A stretch of 64,000 nucleotides of DNA from CBDCVN01 sp965223585. Its GTDB lineage: Bacteria; Deinococcota; Deinococci; Deinococcales; Trueperaceae. The DNA lies in assembly GCA_965223585.1 (NCBI GenBank), contig CBDCWW010000018.1:62001-126000 (forward strand), in the 5' to 3' direction. Below are positions 7,580-16,800 of this stretch, in pieces. How positions within the stretch are numbered: position 1 is the stretch's first letter; the number at the start of each line of letters is the position of its first letter. The translations under genes and the position numbers were made by a program. The notes under the pieces were generated by a model, which worked only from the letters and a program-made list of their open reading frames with translations, ran no database searches and was not told the origin of the DNA.

Positions 7580-10156
7580 TTAAGCTAATTCAGTAAGGAT
7601 ACCTTTAGCTTCTGCATACTCAGGAATAATATCAAAGTCTATTATAGGAGTGATTCGTTCCAATAGCTCTGTAAGCAAGGAATGCACCTCTTCTTTTTTA
7701 CCATTGGCTTGCCAATATTTTGCTAGTGATAAGGCTGCTTGTAACTCTATCATAGGAATAGCTTGTTCTTTAGCTATTGTTACAGCTTTTTTGAAGTACT
7801 TTTCTATTTCAGCCTCTTCTGCTCCTAGTTTTTGTAAACATTTACCTTTTAGACAATTAAGCTGAGACAGGTAAAAAACCTCACCCTTTTTCTTACTATA
7901 AGTAAGCGCTTCTTCCAATGTATCTAGGGCTTCATCGTACTTACCCATTAACCATAAAACTTCAGCTAACATAGTTAATGAAGATAGGCCCGTATGGCCT
8001 GTACTTGCCCCTCTCGCCATTTTATTAATAGCTAGGCCTTGTTGCATTTCAACAATGCCTGCTTCTACTTGCCCTAATTTTGCTATGGCCCAGCCATGAT
8101 AGATAAGCCCCCATGCTTTCCAAAAAGCATAGCCATATTCGTTTGCTAATTTTAAAAGCTCATCGAGTATAGGTTTTAAACTAGTAAAATCTTGCATAAA
8201 TTGGTAGCTAGAAGCAGATAAGCCTAGAAAAGGAGCTCTGCTTGCTGCATGTTGAAAGTTAGGCAGTGGTTCTTGAGCTATTAGTGTTTTAGCTTCTTTG
8301 AACTTGCCTTTAAAACAAAGTGCCCAAGATAGGAATGGTACTAGTGTTACACGCAGGTCATGGGTATAATGATGAATCATATTCTCGTGATTAGCTTGAT
8401 TGTAACTATTGTAACTAAGAACTGAACGTCCTAATTCTATAACCTTGTCATTATGACCAAGGTAAAAATAAGTTGCTACTAGCAGAGTTTCTGCAGCAGC
8501 TAGGTGCGCTAGATCTTCTTGCTGTTCAGCTATTGCCTTGAATTCACTTACCCACTCTAAAGCCATCTTCAGCGAACAATTATTGCTGACAAAAGCATAA
8601 TAAGCTAGGCCTGCATAAACAGTCATCAATTGAGAGTTTGCTCCTCCAATTTGACGGCATAACTCTAAAGCACGTTCTAAAGCAGTGCGTACTTTTTCAG
8701 ATTGAAAACCTTCTACAAATAATAGTGCCATTCCTAAACCAGCCTGAAGGCCTAATTCTACCAGCAAGAGTTCTGGAGTAATAGTTAGTTGATTTATGAG
8801 CGCTAAACCACGCTCATAATGGGTAATAGCTTCTTGGTTAGAACCTAAAATCTGCGCTTGTTGTCCTGCTAATAGCAAGTATTCAAAGGTTTTTTCAAGA
8901 CTACCTGCTTGCTCAAAATGCCATGCTAGCTGTGGTGCAATTTTTTTAGCTTCTTTACCATACATTGTCTCTAATGATAGAGCAATATCTTCATGTAAAT
9001 AAGTGCGCTCTGTTTCAGCTAAGTTGCTATATACATATTGTTGGAAAAGATTATGTCTAAAACGATAATGGGATAGTCTTTGTTGTCCAAGACGTTCCAT
9101 TCGCTCTGACTGCACTAGTTGATGTCTTTTCTCTATCTCGCTACTCAAAGCATGAATAACATCACGCTCATTTTGTCTTTGCACTTGGGCTATTGCTTCG
9201 CCTATAAATGCTTCACCTTGAACACTAGCAATACTTAGCAGTTCACGTTGCTCACTAGGCAATCTACCAATCCTTACTTTTATGACTCCCTCTACTTTTG
9301 CTGGTAAAGTTTGCCAATCTATAGTGTCTTTGGCAAGCCACTTTCCATCTCGCTGATAAATATCTTCTCTATCCTTTAAAGTTTTTAGCAGTTCAGCAGT
9401 AAACAATGCGTGTCCTTGTGTGTGCCTTAAAAAAGTTTCCCGAAAACTGTTATCTAGTTCGTTTGGCTCACTATCAAGATAGGCATTTACAAACTTACGT
9501 TCAGCTTCTTCCTTTTGCTCTTCTAGATTTATAGCTACATCACCATAAAGACGTTGTAGTTCTCTAATAGTTTCTTGTATAGGGTGTGCTGCTTTTGCTA
9601 ATATATCACTTGGTCTATAACTGCCTATTAGGAGAATGGGGCTCTCTGTCACATATCTACTTAAATTATTGAAAAGCGCTGCTGAAGAAGCATCTACCCA
9701 ATGCAAGTCTTCTAGAATTAGTAATACTGGCCTTGCTTTTGCAATAGCTTGTAAGGCACTGGTGTATAGAGAAATAATTCTTACTTGCTCGAGTGTTCCC
9801 AATAACTTCTCACTAGCTAGTTGTGATACCTCTTCAAACCAAGGTTCTTGTTCTAATCCTACTACTACTAATCTTTCAATTAAAGGCTTACCTGTTAAGA
9901 AACTACTAATTAAATCAGGTGCATGTTTTGCTACTTGTGGTACTGTTTGCACCATTGCTTCCCACAACCTTTTTGCATGTGCTGTACTTATTAATCCTCC
10001 TCTCCATCTTGCTTCTACATCCCCTAAAAGTAGCAGTAAAATATGTCTAAATGGTAGATAAGGGTCACCTACTCCTTCTTGTTGATTACAATAGCCTGTT
10101 AACACCAGCAACTCTGGATTGGTTGCTAATGCATCATTATCATTGGTGGAAACCAC
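7580..10156 (-). CDS. SARP/AfsR-type regulator B, C-terminal part (AAA remainder-TPR), split by IS200
   Basis: Host sequence covers 7580-10138 and encodes the paralogue of residues ~335-1179 of regulator A: the rest of the AAA module with Walker B (LLILEDLHWVD) and the whole TPR region. The apparent start (MVSTNDND) lies inside the IS200 element and has no obvious ribosome-binding site, so expression of this half is doubtful. Apart from the insertion the frame is open and collinear with regulators A and C. Removing 10139-10765 joins it in frame to the N-terminal half (KFA-NDA). The disruption is therefore recent. Confidence 0.7.
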   Translation of the reverse strand: MVSTNDNDALATNPELLVLTGYCNQQEGVGDPYLPFRHILLLLLGDVEARWRGGLISTAHAKRLWEAMVQTVPQVAKHAPDLISSFLTGKPLIERLVVVGLEQEPWFEEVSQLASEKLLGTLEQVRIISLYTSALQAIAKARPVLLILEDLHWVDASSAALFNNLSRYVTESPILLIGSYRPSDILAKAAHPIQETIRELQRLYGDVAINLEEQKEEAERKFVNAYLDSEPNELDNSFRETFLRHTQGHALFTAELLKTLKDREDIYQRDGKWLAKDTIDWQTLPAKVEGVIKVRIGRLPSEQRELLSIASVQGEAFIGEAIAQVQRQNERDVIHALSSEIEKRHQLVQSERMERLGQQRLSHYRFRHNLFQQYVYSNLAETERTYLHEDIALSLETMYGKEAKKIAPQLAWHFEQAGSLEKTFEYLLLAGQQAQILGSNQEAITHYERGLALINQLTITPELLLVELGLQAGLGMALLFVEGFQSEKVRTALERALELCRQIGGANSQLMTVYAGLAYYAFVSNNCSLKMALEWVSEFKAIAEQQEDLAHLAAAETLLVATYFYLGHNDKVIELGRSVLSYNSYNQANHENMIHHYTHDLRVTLVPFLSWALCFKGKFKEAKTLIAQEPLPNFQHAASRAPFLGLSASSYQFMQDFTSLKPILDELLKLANEYGYAFWKAWGLIYHGWAIAKLGQVEAGIVEMQQGLAINKMARGASTGHTGLSSLTMLAEVLWLMGKYDEALDTLEEALTYSKKKGEVFYLSQLNCLKGKCLQKLGAEEAEIEKYFKKAVTIAKEQAIPMIELQAALSLAKYWQANGKKEEVHSLLTELLERITPIIDFDIIPEYAEAKGILTELA

Positions 10157-10765
10157 TACCTCTGGTAGTGGTCTAGTAAAAAGTTCTACTAGTTAAGCAA
10201 TGATGTATTTCCCTAGAAGGTTAAAGAAAGGGAAATACATGCCCAAGAATAGCAGATACAAAAAGTTGTCACACTCAATTTACAGTTGTGAGTATCACGT
10301 AGTTTTTTGTCCAAAGTATCGTTTTAGAGTGCTGAAGGATGGAGTAGAGGAATCCTTGAAGCAGATAATATACAAGTTGTGTAGAGAAAAAGATAGAGTA
10401 GAGGTGTTAGAACTGAACATAAGAAAGGATCATGTACACATGTTGGTATCAATCCCACCAAAATATTCCGTGTCAGGGATAATGGGCTTTATCAAGGGAA
10501 AGTCAGCAATAAACATGCTAAAGATGTATGGAAGGAAGTTAAGAGGATATCCGCAAAAGAGCTTATGGAGTAGAGGATATTGTGTAAGCACAGTAGGGTT
10601 AGATGAACAAAAGATAAGGAAGTATATACGTTGGCAAGAGCAGAAGGAAAGAGCATTAGAGGCACAACAGAGGAGCCTATTTGAGTAGTATCGGGCACTA
10701 GCGTCCGATACCCCTTCTAGGGGTTAACAAAACAAGCCACCACCTCTGGTGGTGGTTTTATGACT
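10139..10765 (+). mobile_element. IS200-type element, copy 1
   Basis: A 627-bp element carrying only tnpA, with subterminal hairpins: ACCACTACC/GGTAGTGGT at the left end and CCACCACC/GGTGGTGG at the right end. It matches the copy at 33680-34306 from end to end as far as I can read. Both copies sit directly 3' of ATCATT and are followed by A. There is no target duplication, as expected for single-strand HUH transposition. Excision restores the regulator B frame. Confidence 0.85.
10239..10688 (+). CDS. tnpA: IS200 HUH/Y1 transposase TnpA
   Basis: About 149 residues, the normal size for IS200 TnpA. It has the HUH motif DHVHMLV (about residue 66) and a C-terminal YIRWQ segment that carries the likely catalytic tyrosine. 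The enzyme cuts and joins single-stranded ends at the hairpins. I choose the ATG at 10239 because AAAGGGA lies about 5 nt upstream; an in-frame ATG at 10200 would add 13 residues that include the ribosome-binding site. There is no TnpB, so this is the IS200 group, not IS605. Confidence 0.85.
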   Translation: MPKNSRYKKLSHSIYSCEYHVVFCPKYRFRVLKDGVEESLKQIIYKLCREKDRVEVLELNIRKDHVHMLVSIPPKYSVSGIMGFIKGKSAINMLKMYGRKLRGYPQKSLWSRGYCVSTVGLDEQKIRKYIRWQEQKERALEAQQRSLFE

Positions 10766-11755
10766 AGCAAACTTCTTTAGTAGATGTGATTTGCCTTGTC
10801 CTGCACTGCCTAGTACTAACCTTACTTGTCCCTCTCCCTCGTAGACTTTGTTTAGTGTTTCTTGTAAATGACCTAGTTCCTTTTTGCGCCCTACAAATAG
10901 TGTTTGTTTTACTACGTTAGCTTCCTCTGTCAAAAATGCAGGAGGAGTAAGGTCTTTTGGTAAGTTGGATATTTTTGTGCTACTAGTCAATTCACCCTGT
11001 GGACTTTTATCTTGCTGAAGTTGCCCTGAGCGGATTTGCTTTATTAAATCTTCTATTTCTTCACTTGGCTCAGCCTCTAGAGCTTCTGCTAATAATTGTT
11101 TACACTTTTCATATTGTTGCAAGGCTGCATTACGGTTTCCTTGTATACCATGAATATAAATAAGTTGATAATGTGACTCTTCTCGCCACTTATCTAGGTC
11201 TAGCATTTGTTGTCCGTAGTTCAAGGCACTAGTAAAGTCTTTATTCTGAACACTACTTTCAATAAGCTTATTGAAAGCTTGAAAAGCTAGTTGTTGGAAG
11301 TGTTCTTGTTGATTTAAAAGCCAATCACCAAATTCCAAAGAGTCTTTAAGCTCAATGTCTGCTAGGAAATCCCCTCTATAAAAAGCAATGGCTGCTTGTA
11401 GCTTTTTTAAATCAATGGGTTTACTGCTTAAGGATTCTTGTAGCTCTAAAGCATCTACTGAAATAGGCTTCTCCCAATCAAGACCTACTTCTTGTCTGGT
11501 AACTTCGAAATGTTCTCCTAAAAACTTTTTTAGCTCTGATAGTGCTGTACGCAGGCTACGGCGGGCAGATTCGTCAGAGACGTCACTCCAAAACAACAGA
11601 ATCAACTTAGAGCGTTGCACCGTTTGTTGTTGCATAGTTACGTAGGCTAATAGAGCTAGAAGTTTTTTGGGTATTTGTAAAGGAGTATCATTTCCAAAAC
11701 TCACCTTGGGATTTCCTAGTAAGTTTATGTGCAGTAGAGACTTATCCTTTTCCAT
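10724..11755 (-). CDS. SARP/AfsR-type regulator B, N-terminal part (winged helix-BTAD-Walker A), split by IS200
   Basis: Host codons run from 11755 to 10766. They encode the winged helix (~1-95), BTAD (~100-245), linker and the start of the AAA module through Walker A GSAGQGKS. The frame then reads about 13 residues into the IS and stops. This half keeps its own extended -10 (TGCTAGAAT, 6 nt before ATG). The product resembles a short Streptomyces SARP (DNA-binding domain plus BTAD), a form that works without the sensory module, so it could still bind promoter B, possibly unregulated. That is inference from family knowledge. Confidence 0.7.
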   Translation of the reverse strand: MEKDKSLLHINLLGNPKVSFGNDTPLQIPKKLLALLAYVTMQQQTVQRSKLILLFWSDVSDESARRSLRTALSELKKFLGEHFEVTRQEVGLDWEKPISVDALELQESLSSKPIDLKKLQAAIAFYRGDFLADIELKDSLEFGDWLLNQQEHFQQLAFQAFNKLIESSVQNKDFTSALNYGQQMLDLDKWREESHYQLIYIHGIQGNRNAALQQYEKCKQLLAEALEAEPSEEIEDLIKQIRSGQLQQDKSPQGELTSSTKISNLPKDLTPPAFLTEEANVVKQTLFVGRKKELGHLQETLNKVYEGEGQVRLVLGSAGQGKSHLLKKFASHKTTTRGGGLFC

Positions 11756-12055
11756 ACCCCAATTCTAGCAGATTTAGATTGATTGGAAGGTTACTCTCTC
11801 AATAGTAAATATTATGTTGGAAAAATATTCCCTAGTACTTACTTTGCCTAAGTTATGATGATTGCTCCAAGTTGGGTAAATGGATTTTGTTAATTCCATT
11901 TATTGCTACCTCGAGCAACCATCAGTCCCAGACTTTTATTCAGCCAAACCATTTATTGCATCACGGACTTCTTTCCTTTAAGATATTTAAGCATAATTCT
12001 AAAAGGAAGCCCATAAATTCTGGCTAAGGGGAAATCTTTCAATGCCCTAACTGTT
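11756..12055. other. 300-bp intergenic region with possible gene remnant
   Basis: The right-hand portion upstream of the regulator B start holds its leaderless promoter (TAGAAT at 11767-11762, minus strand). Near 11970-12055 the minus strand can be read as a short open segment ending in MLKYLKGKKSVMQ and a stop, which looks like the tail of a lost gene; I cannot assign it. A CTCGAG site lies at 11910. I see nothing else. Confidence 0.3.
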
Positions 12056-13372
12056 TTACTGGTCTACTCCTACAATAGTACCGTTACCTTTCCTGAGTTC
12101 TGCGACATAAGCATCAGCACCACCATAGCTAGAACCACTACCTACTAGAAGGTTGCCACTTGTAGATCCTGTAACGTAAACGGAGCCATTAACCACAATA
12201 TCATTAGCATAATCGCTGTTTTCTGAGCCATAATTATTACTGTCAAATTGACTAATCCATTGTTCAGTGCCACTACTGCTGTACTTGAAGACCACAATGT
12301 CTTTGAATCCAGCATTAGTAAAGCCAGAAAAGGAGCCACTTGTGTGTCCAGCAATATAGATGTTATTACTGCCATCAATAGTTATACTTTCAGGAGTAGT
12401 ATCCCAACTTATATTACTATACTCCAAACGTCTAGAGTAAAGTGTGTTTCCATCTGGATCCTTTTTGATAAAGTGTGCTCCTTTGCTTGCAGCAAGTATT
12501 TTAAATGTGAGGTAAATGTTGTTGTTGCTGTCAGTAGTTATGTCGTGGGCAAAATCATCATCAGTTGTGCTATAAGCTTTTTGCCAGAGCTGGTTTAAAC
12601 CACTTGTATACTTGAAGAGCCTGATGTCTATGCCTCGAGCACCGCCACTGTTATTCCAGTCTGTTAAGACAGTTAATCTATTTAAACTATCTATTGTAAT
12701 AGCTCTGGGAACAAGACCTGGACGATTGTTCAAGGTGACAGACTTAGTTTTGATTAAGCTCCCACCACTACCAAACTTTCTAATAACAAAGTTTTTAGGG
12801 CCTTCATTACTGAGTACATATATACGGTCATTGTTATCAATGGCTAGATCAGTTGCTGTATCAGCACCTTTAGTACCAAATTGCTTACCCCACAATAGTT
12901 CACCGTCTTTATTGAATTTTGCTAAAAAGACATCGTTACTTCCTACCCTAAAACCAAGTGGGCCCCCAGTTTGACCCATTACGTAAACATCACCATTACT
13001 ATTTGTAGCAACCTTGATAGGAAAATCATTATTTCTAGTACCAAATTGTTTTGCCCAAATCTTTAGTCCATTGTAGTGTCGTAAGAATCCATCATTATTC
13101 CCTTGGTTTGTGCCATCAAGACTTCCAGATGTGTAGCCCACTATATAAAGACCATTATTATTAGCAGCTAAGCCATGTCCAACATCACTTCCTGTTGTTG
13201 CAAAATCAAGAGTAGAAAATATAGGGTCTTCAGTAGGATTAGATTCTGTAACTGGTATAGGTGCCTGAACTGTTTTACTACAAGCTCCTAAAAAGGAAAC
13301 TAGTAGGCTAATAATTACTAAAATAATACGGGATATATAAACCTCTTTAGAGTTAAATTGAATCTTATTCAT
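12056..13372 (-). CDS. SBBP-type beta-propeller lipoprotein, cassette C
   Basis: 438 residues. A signal peptide ends in lipobox LGAC (about residue 31), so it should be lipid-anchored outside the cytoplasmic membrane. The rest is a series of ~50-residue SBBP-like repeats with phrases such as GNDGFLRHY, WAKQFGT, NGDVYVMGQTGG, DNNDRIYVLS and NNIYIAGHTSGS. These build a beta-propeller of six or seven blades. Such proteins are usually surface binding or scaffold modules. It has AAAGGA before ATG and is driven by the 11-bp-repeat promoter C just upstream, in a unit opposite regulator C. Its ligand is unknown. Confidence 0.8.
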   Translation of the reverse strand: MNKIQFNSKEVYISRIILVIISLLVSFLGACSKTVQAPIPVTESNPTEDPIFSTLDFATTGSDVGHGLAANNNGLYIVGYTSGSLDGTNQGNNDGFLRHYNGLKIWAKQFGTRNNDFPIKVATNSNGDVYVMGQTGGPLGFRVGSNDVFLAKFNKDGELLWGKQFGTKGADTATDLAIDNNDRIYVLSNEGPKNFVIRKFGSGGSLIKTKSVTLNNRPGLVPRAITIDSLNRLTVLTDWNNSGGARGIDIRLFKYTSGLNQLWQKAYSTTDDDFAHDITTDSNNNIYLTFKILAASKGAHFIKKDPDGNTLYSRRLEYSNISWDTTPESITIDGSNNIYIAGHTSGSFSGFTNAGFKDIVVFKYSSSGTEQWISQFDSNNYGSENSDYANDIVVNGSVYVTGSTSGNLLVGSGSSYGGADAYVAELRKGNGTIVGVDQ

Positions 13373-13399
13373 TGTTTTTATTCCTTTCTTAAATGTTTT

Positions 13400-13487
13400 G
13401 AAATAGCGATTACTATTTCTTGTTAATAAGCATAGAAAGTAACCGCCAAGCGACCGTTAAGTGATCGCCAAGTGATCATCAATTTTT
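13400..13487 (-). promoter_or_regulatory. SARP-like promoter C: 11-bp direct repeats, -10 box and 5' hairpin
   Basis: Units CGCCAAGCGAC (13444), CGTTAAGTGAT (13455), CGCCAAGTGAT (13466) and CATCAATTTTT (13477). The minus-strand -10 TATGCT (13434-13429) lies 9 nt from the repeats. A 7-bp hairpin GAAATAG/CTATTTC (13400-13419) begins 9 nt after the -10. The only gene it can serve is the SBBP lipoprotein at 13372. This is the cleanest copy of the three. Confidence 0.7.
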
Positions 13488-13519
13488 GGTTTTTAGCCAG
13501 ATTAGGGAAGTTAAAAGGC

Positions 13520-13550
13520 TAGTAGCACTTTTTTTAAAACAGTGCTACTA
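13520..13550. repeat. conserved inverted repeat, cassette C
   Basis: TAGTAGCACT (13520-13529) pairs with AGTGCTACTA (13541-13550), the longest-armed version of the palindrome found beside all three SARP-like promoters. It lies 32 nt from the repeats and about 270 nt past the regulator C stop codon. The rest of 13551-13819 shows no gene I can support. Confidence 0.45.
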
Positions 13551-13819
13551 ATGTTTTTGAGGTTTTTGGGTCTATGTAAAAGGAAACACTCCCATACATT
13601 CTCATTGACTACTTATGGAAACCACAACTCCACTCAACAACCTTGTCACTTTTACCTACAAATCCACAAGAAGCAATTATCCAATTAAAGGTTGCCACCC
13701 ACTTATATTTTTTAGGTTTTTGAATTTTGTAAAAAGATAAAGCAATTAGTGCTTTGTTGAACTAGTTAAATGGACAGTCCACCTTTTAAATCTTGATTCA
13801 TTTTTAGGGCAAATAGCTA

Positions 13820-16800
13820 TTAAATCAGTCCAGTAAGAATATTTTTAGCTTCTGCATACTCAGGAATAATATCAAAGTCTATTAAAGGAGTGATTCGTTC
13901 TAATAGTTCTGTAAGCAAGGAATTCACCTCTTCTTTTTTACTGTTTGTTAGCCAGTATTTTGCTAATGGTAATGCTGCTTGTAACTCTATCATAGGAATA
14001 TCTTGCTCTTTAGCTACAGTTATAGCTTGTTTAAAGTATTTTTCTATCTCAGCCTCTTCTGCTCCTATTTTTTGTAAGCACTTACCTTTTAGACAGTTGA
14101 GTTGAGATAGATTAGATAATTCGTCTTTTTTCTTACTGTACTCAAAAGCTTCTTCAATAAGGTTTAAAGCCTCATCATATTTATTCCTCAAGCATAAACC
14201 TTCAGCTAGCTTTGCTAGTACATGAGAGCCTGCAGGCAATCCTCCTGTCATTTTAATGGCTAGGATTTGTTGCATCTCAGTAAAGCCTGTTTCTACTTCT
14301 CCTAGTTGTACTTGAGCCCAACCATGACAGAAAAACCCCCATACTCTAAAAAAAGGGTACCCATAATCATTTGCTAGTTTTAAAAGTTCTTCAGCTATAG
14401 TTTTTAAATTGGTAAAATCATCATTTAGAAATTCGTAACTATAAAAAAGTGGTGCTAGAAAAACTGCTCTGCTTGCTGCATGTTTAAGATTAGGTAATGG
14501 TTCTTTAGCTATTAGTGCCTTAGCTTCTTTTAGCTTACCTTTCATACACAGCGCCCAAGACAATACTGGAGTTAACACCACACGCTGATCATGGGAATAA
14601 TAACGAATCATACTCTCGTGGCTAGCCTGATCGAAACTAATGTAACTAAGTACTGAATGCCCTAACTCTATTGCCTTGTTGATATCACCAAGGTAAAAGT
14701 AAACTGCTACCAACATAGTTTCTGCAGCAGCTAGATGCGCTAAATCTTCTTGTTTCTCAGCTATTGCTTTAAATTCCAATAAACGCTTTAAAGCAGTTTG
14801 CAATGACAAATTATTACTGCTAAGAGCATAGTGAGACAAACCTGCATAAATAGGCATCAATTGAGGGTTTTCTCCCCCAATTTGACGACATAATTCTAAA
14901 ACACGCTCTAAAGCAATATGTACTTTCTCAGATTGAAAACCTTCAATAGGTGGAAGTGCCATACCTAAACCAGCTTGGAAGCCTAATTCTATTGGTATAA
15001 GTTCGGGACTACTAGGTAGTTGATTTATAAGAGCTAAACCACGCTCATAATGGCTTATAGCTTCTTTGTTAGAACCTAACATCTGTGCTTGCTGACCAGC
15101 TACTAGCAAATACTTGAAAGTGTTCTCAATGTTACCTGCTTGCTCAAAATGCCATGCTAGTTGTGGTGCTATACTTTGGGCTTTCTCTCCATACATTGCT
15201 TCTAGAGCTAGAGCAATATCTTCATGTAGATAAGTGCGTTCTGTTTTAGCTAAGTTGTCATACACGTATTGTTGGAAAAGACTGTGCCTAAAACGATAAT
15301 GTGATAGCCTTTGCTGTCCAAGACGCTCCATTCGCTCTGACTTTACTAGTCTATGTCTTTTGTCTATTTCACCACTCAGAGCATGTATTACATCACGTTC
15401 ATTCTGCTTCTGTACTTGGGCTACTGCCTCTCCTATAAATGCTTCCCCTTGTACACTAGCAACGTTTAATAGTTCACGTTGCTCATTAGGTAAGCGACCA
15501 ATTCGCACTTCTATAACCCCCTCTACCTTGGCTGGTAATCTTTGCCAATCTATATTATTCCTAGCAAACCACTTTCCACCTTGTTTATAGACATCTTCCC
15601 TGTCCCTTAGAGTATTTAACAGTTCAGCTGTGAATAAGGCATGTCCTTGTGTGTGTTTTAAAAATACTTCTCGAAAACTTACATCTAATTCATTTGGTTC
15701 ACTATCTAGGTAAGCGTTGACAAACTCGCGTTCAGACTCTTCCTTTTGCTCTTCTAAATTTATTGTTACATCACCATAAAGACGTTGTAATTCTCTGCCG
15801 ATTTCTTGTATAGGGTGTGCTTCGTTTGTTAGCACATCACTTGATCTGTAACTGCCTATCAGTAAGATGGGACTTTCTGCTATGTGTCTACTCAGATTAT
15901 TGAAGAGTGCTGCTGAAGAAGCATCTACCCAATGCAAGTCTTCTAAAATTAGTAGTATTGGTCTTGCTTTTGCAATAGCTTGTAAGGCACTGGTGTATAA
16001 AGAAATAATTCTTACTTGCTCTAATGTTCCTAAGAGTTTTTCACTAGCTAGTTGAGATACCTCTTCAAACCAAGGCTCTTTTTCTAGTCCTGCTACTACT
16101 AGTCTTTCTATTAAAGGCATCCCTGTTAAAAAACCACTGATTAGGTCAGGAGCATGCTTCACTACTTGTGGAACAGTCTGTTTCATTGCTTCCCATAACC
16201 TCTTTGCGTGTGCTGTACTGATTAATCCCCCTCTCCACCTTGCTTCAACATCACCTAACAGTAGTAGTAAAATGTGCCTAAAAGGTAGATAAGGATCACC
16301 TGCTCCTACTTGTTGATTACAGTAACCTGTTAACACTAGTAGTTCTGGGTTGGCCTCTAGTGCATCATTGGCAAACTTCTGTAGTAAGTGTGACTTGCCC
16401 TGTCCTGCACTGCCTAGTACTAATCTTACTTGCCCCTCCCCTTCATAGACCTTGTTTAGTGTTTCTTGTAAATTATTTAGCTCCTTTTCTCGCCCTACAA
16501 ATAGTGTCTGTTTAACGGTTTCTTTTTCCTCAGTTAAAAATGCAGGAGGAGTTAGGTCTTTTGGTAAGTTGGATATTTTTGTGCTACTAGTTAATTCACC
16601 CTGTGGACTTTTACCTTGCCGAAGTTGCCCTGAATAGATTTGTTCTATTAAATTCTCTATTTCTTCGCTTGGTTCAGCTTCTAAAGCTTCTGCTAATAAT
16701 TGCTTACACTTTTCATATTGTTGCAAGGCTGCATTACGGTTTCCTTGTATACCATGAAGATAAACAAGTTGATAGTGTGACTCTTCTCGCCATTTGTCTA

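Noticed and set aside
13615..13740. 41-aa plus-strand frame between promoter C and regulator C
   Set aside because: No ribosome-binding site, no recognisable similarity, and ordinary length for chance in AT-rich DNA.
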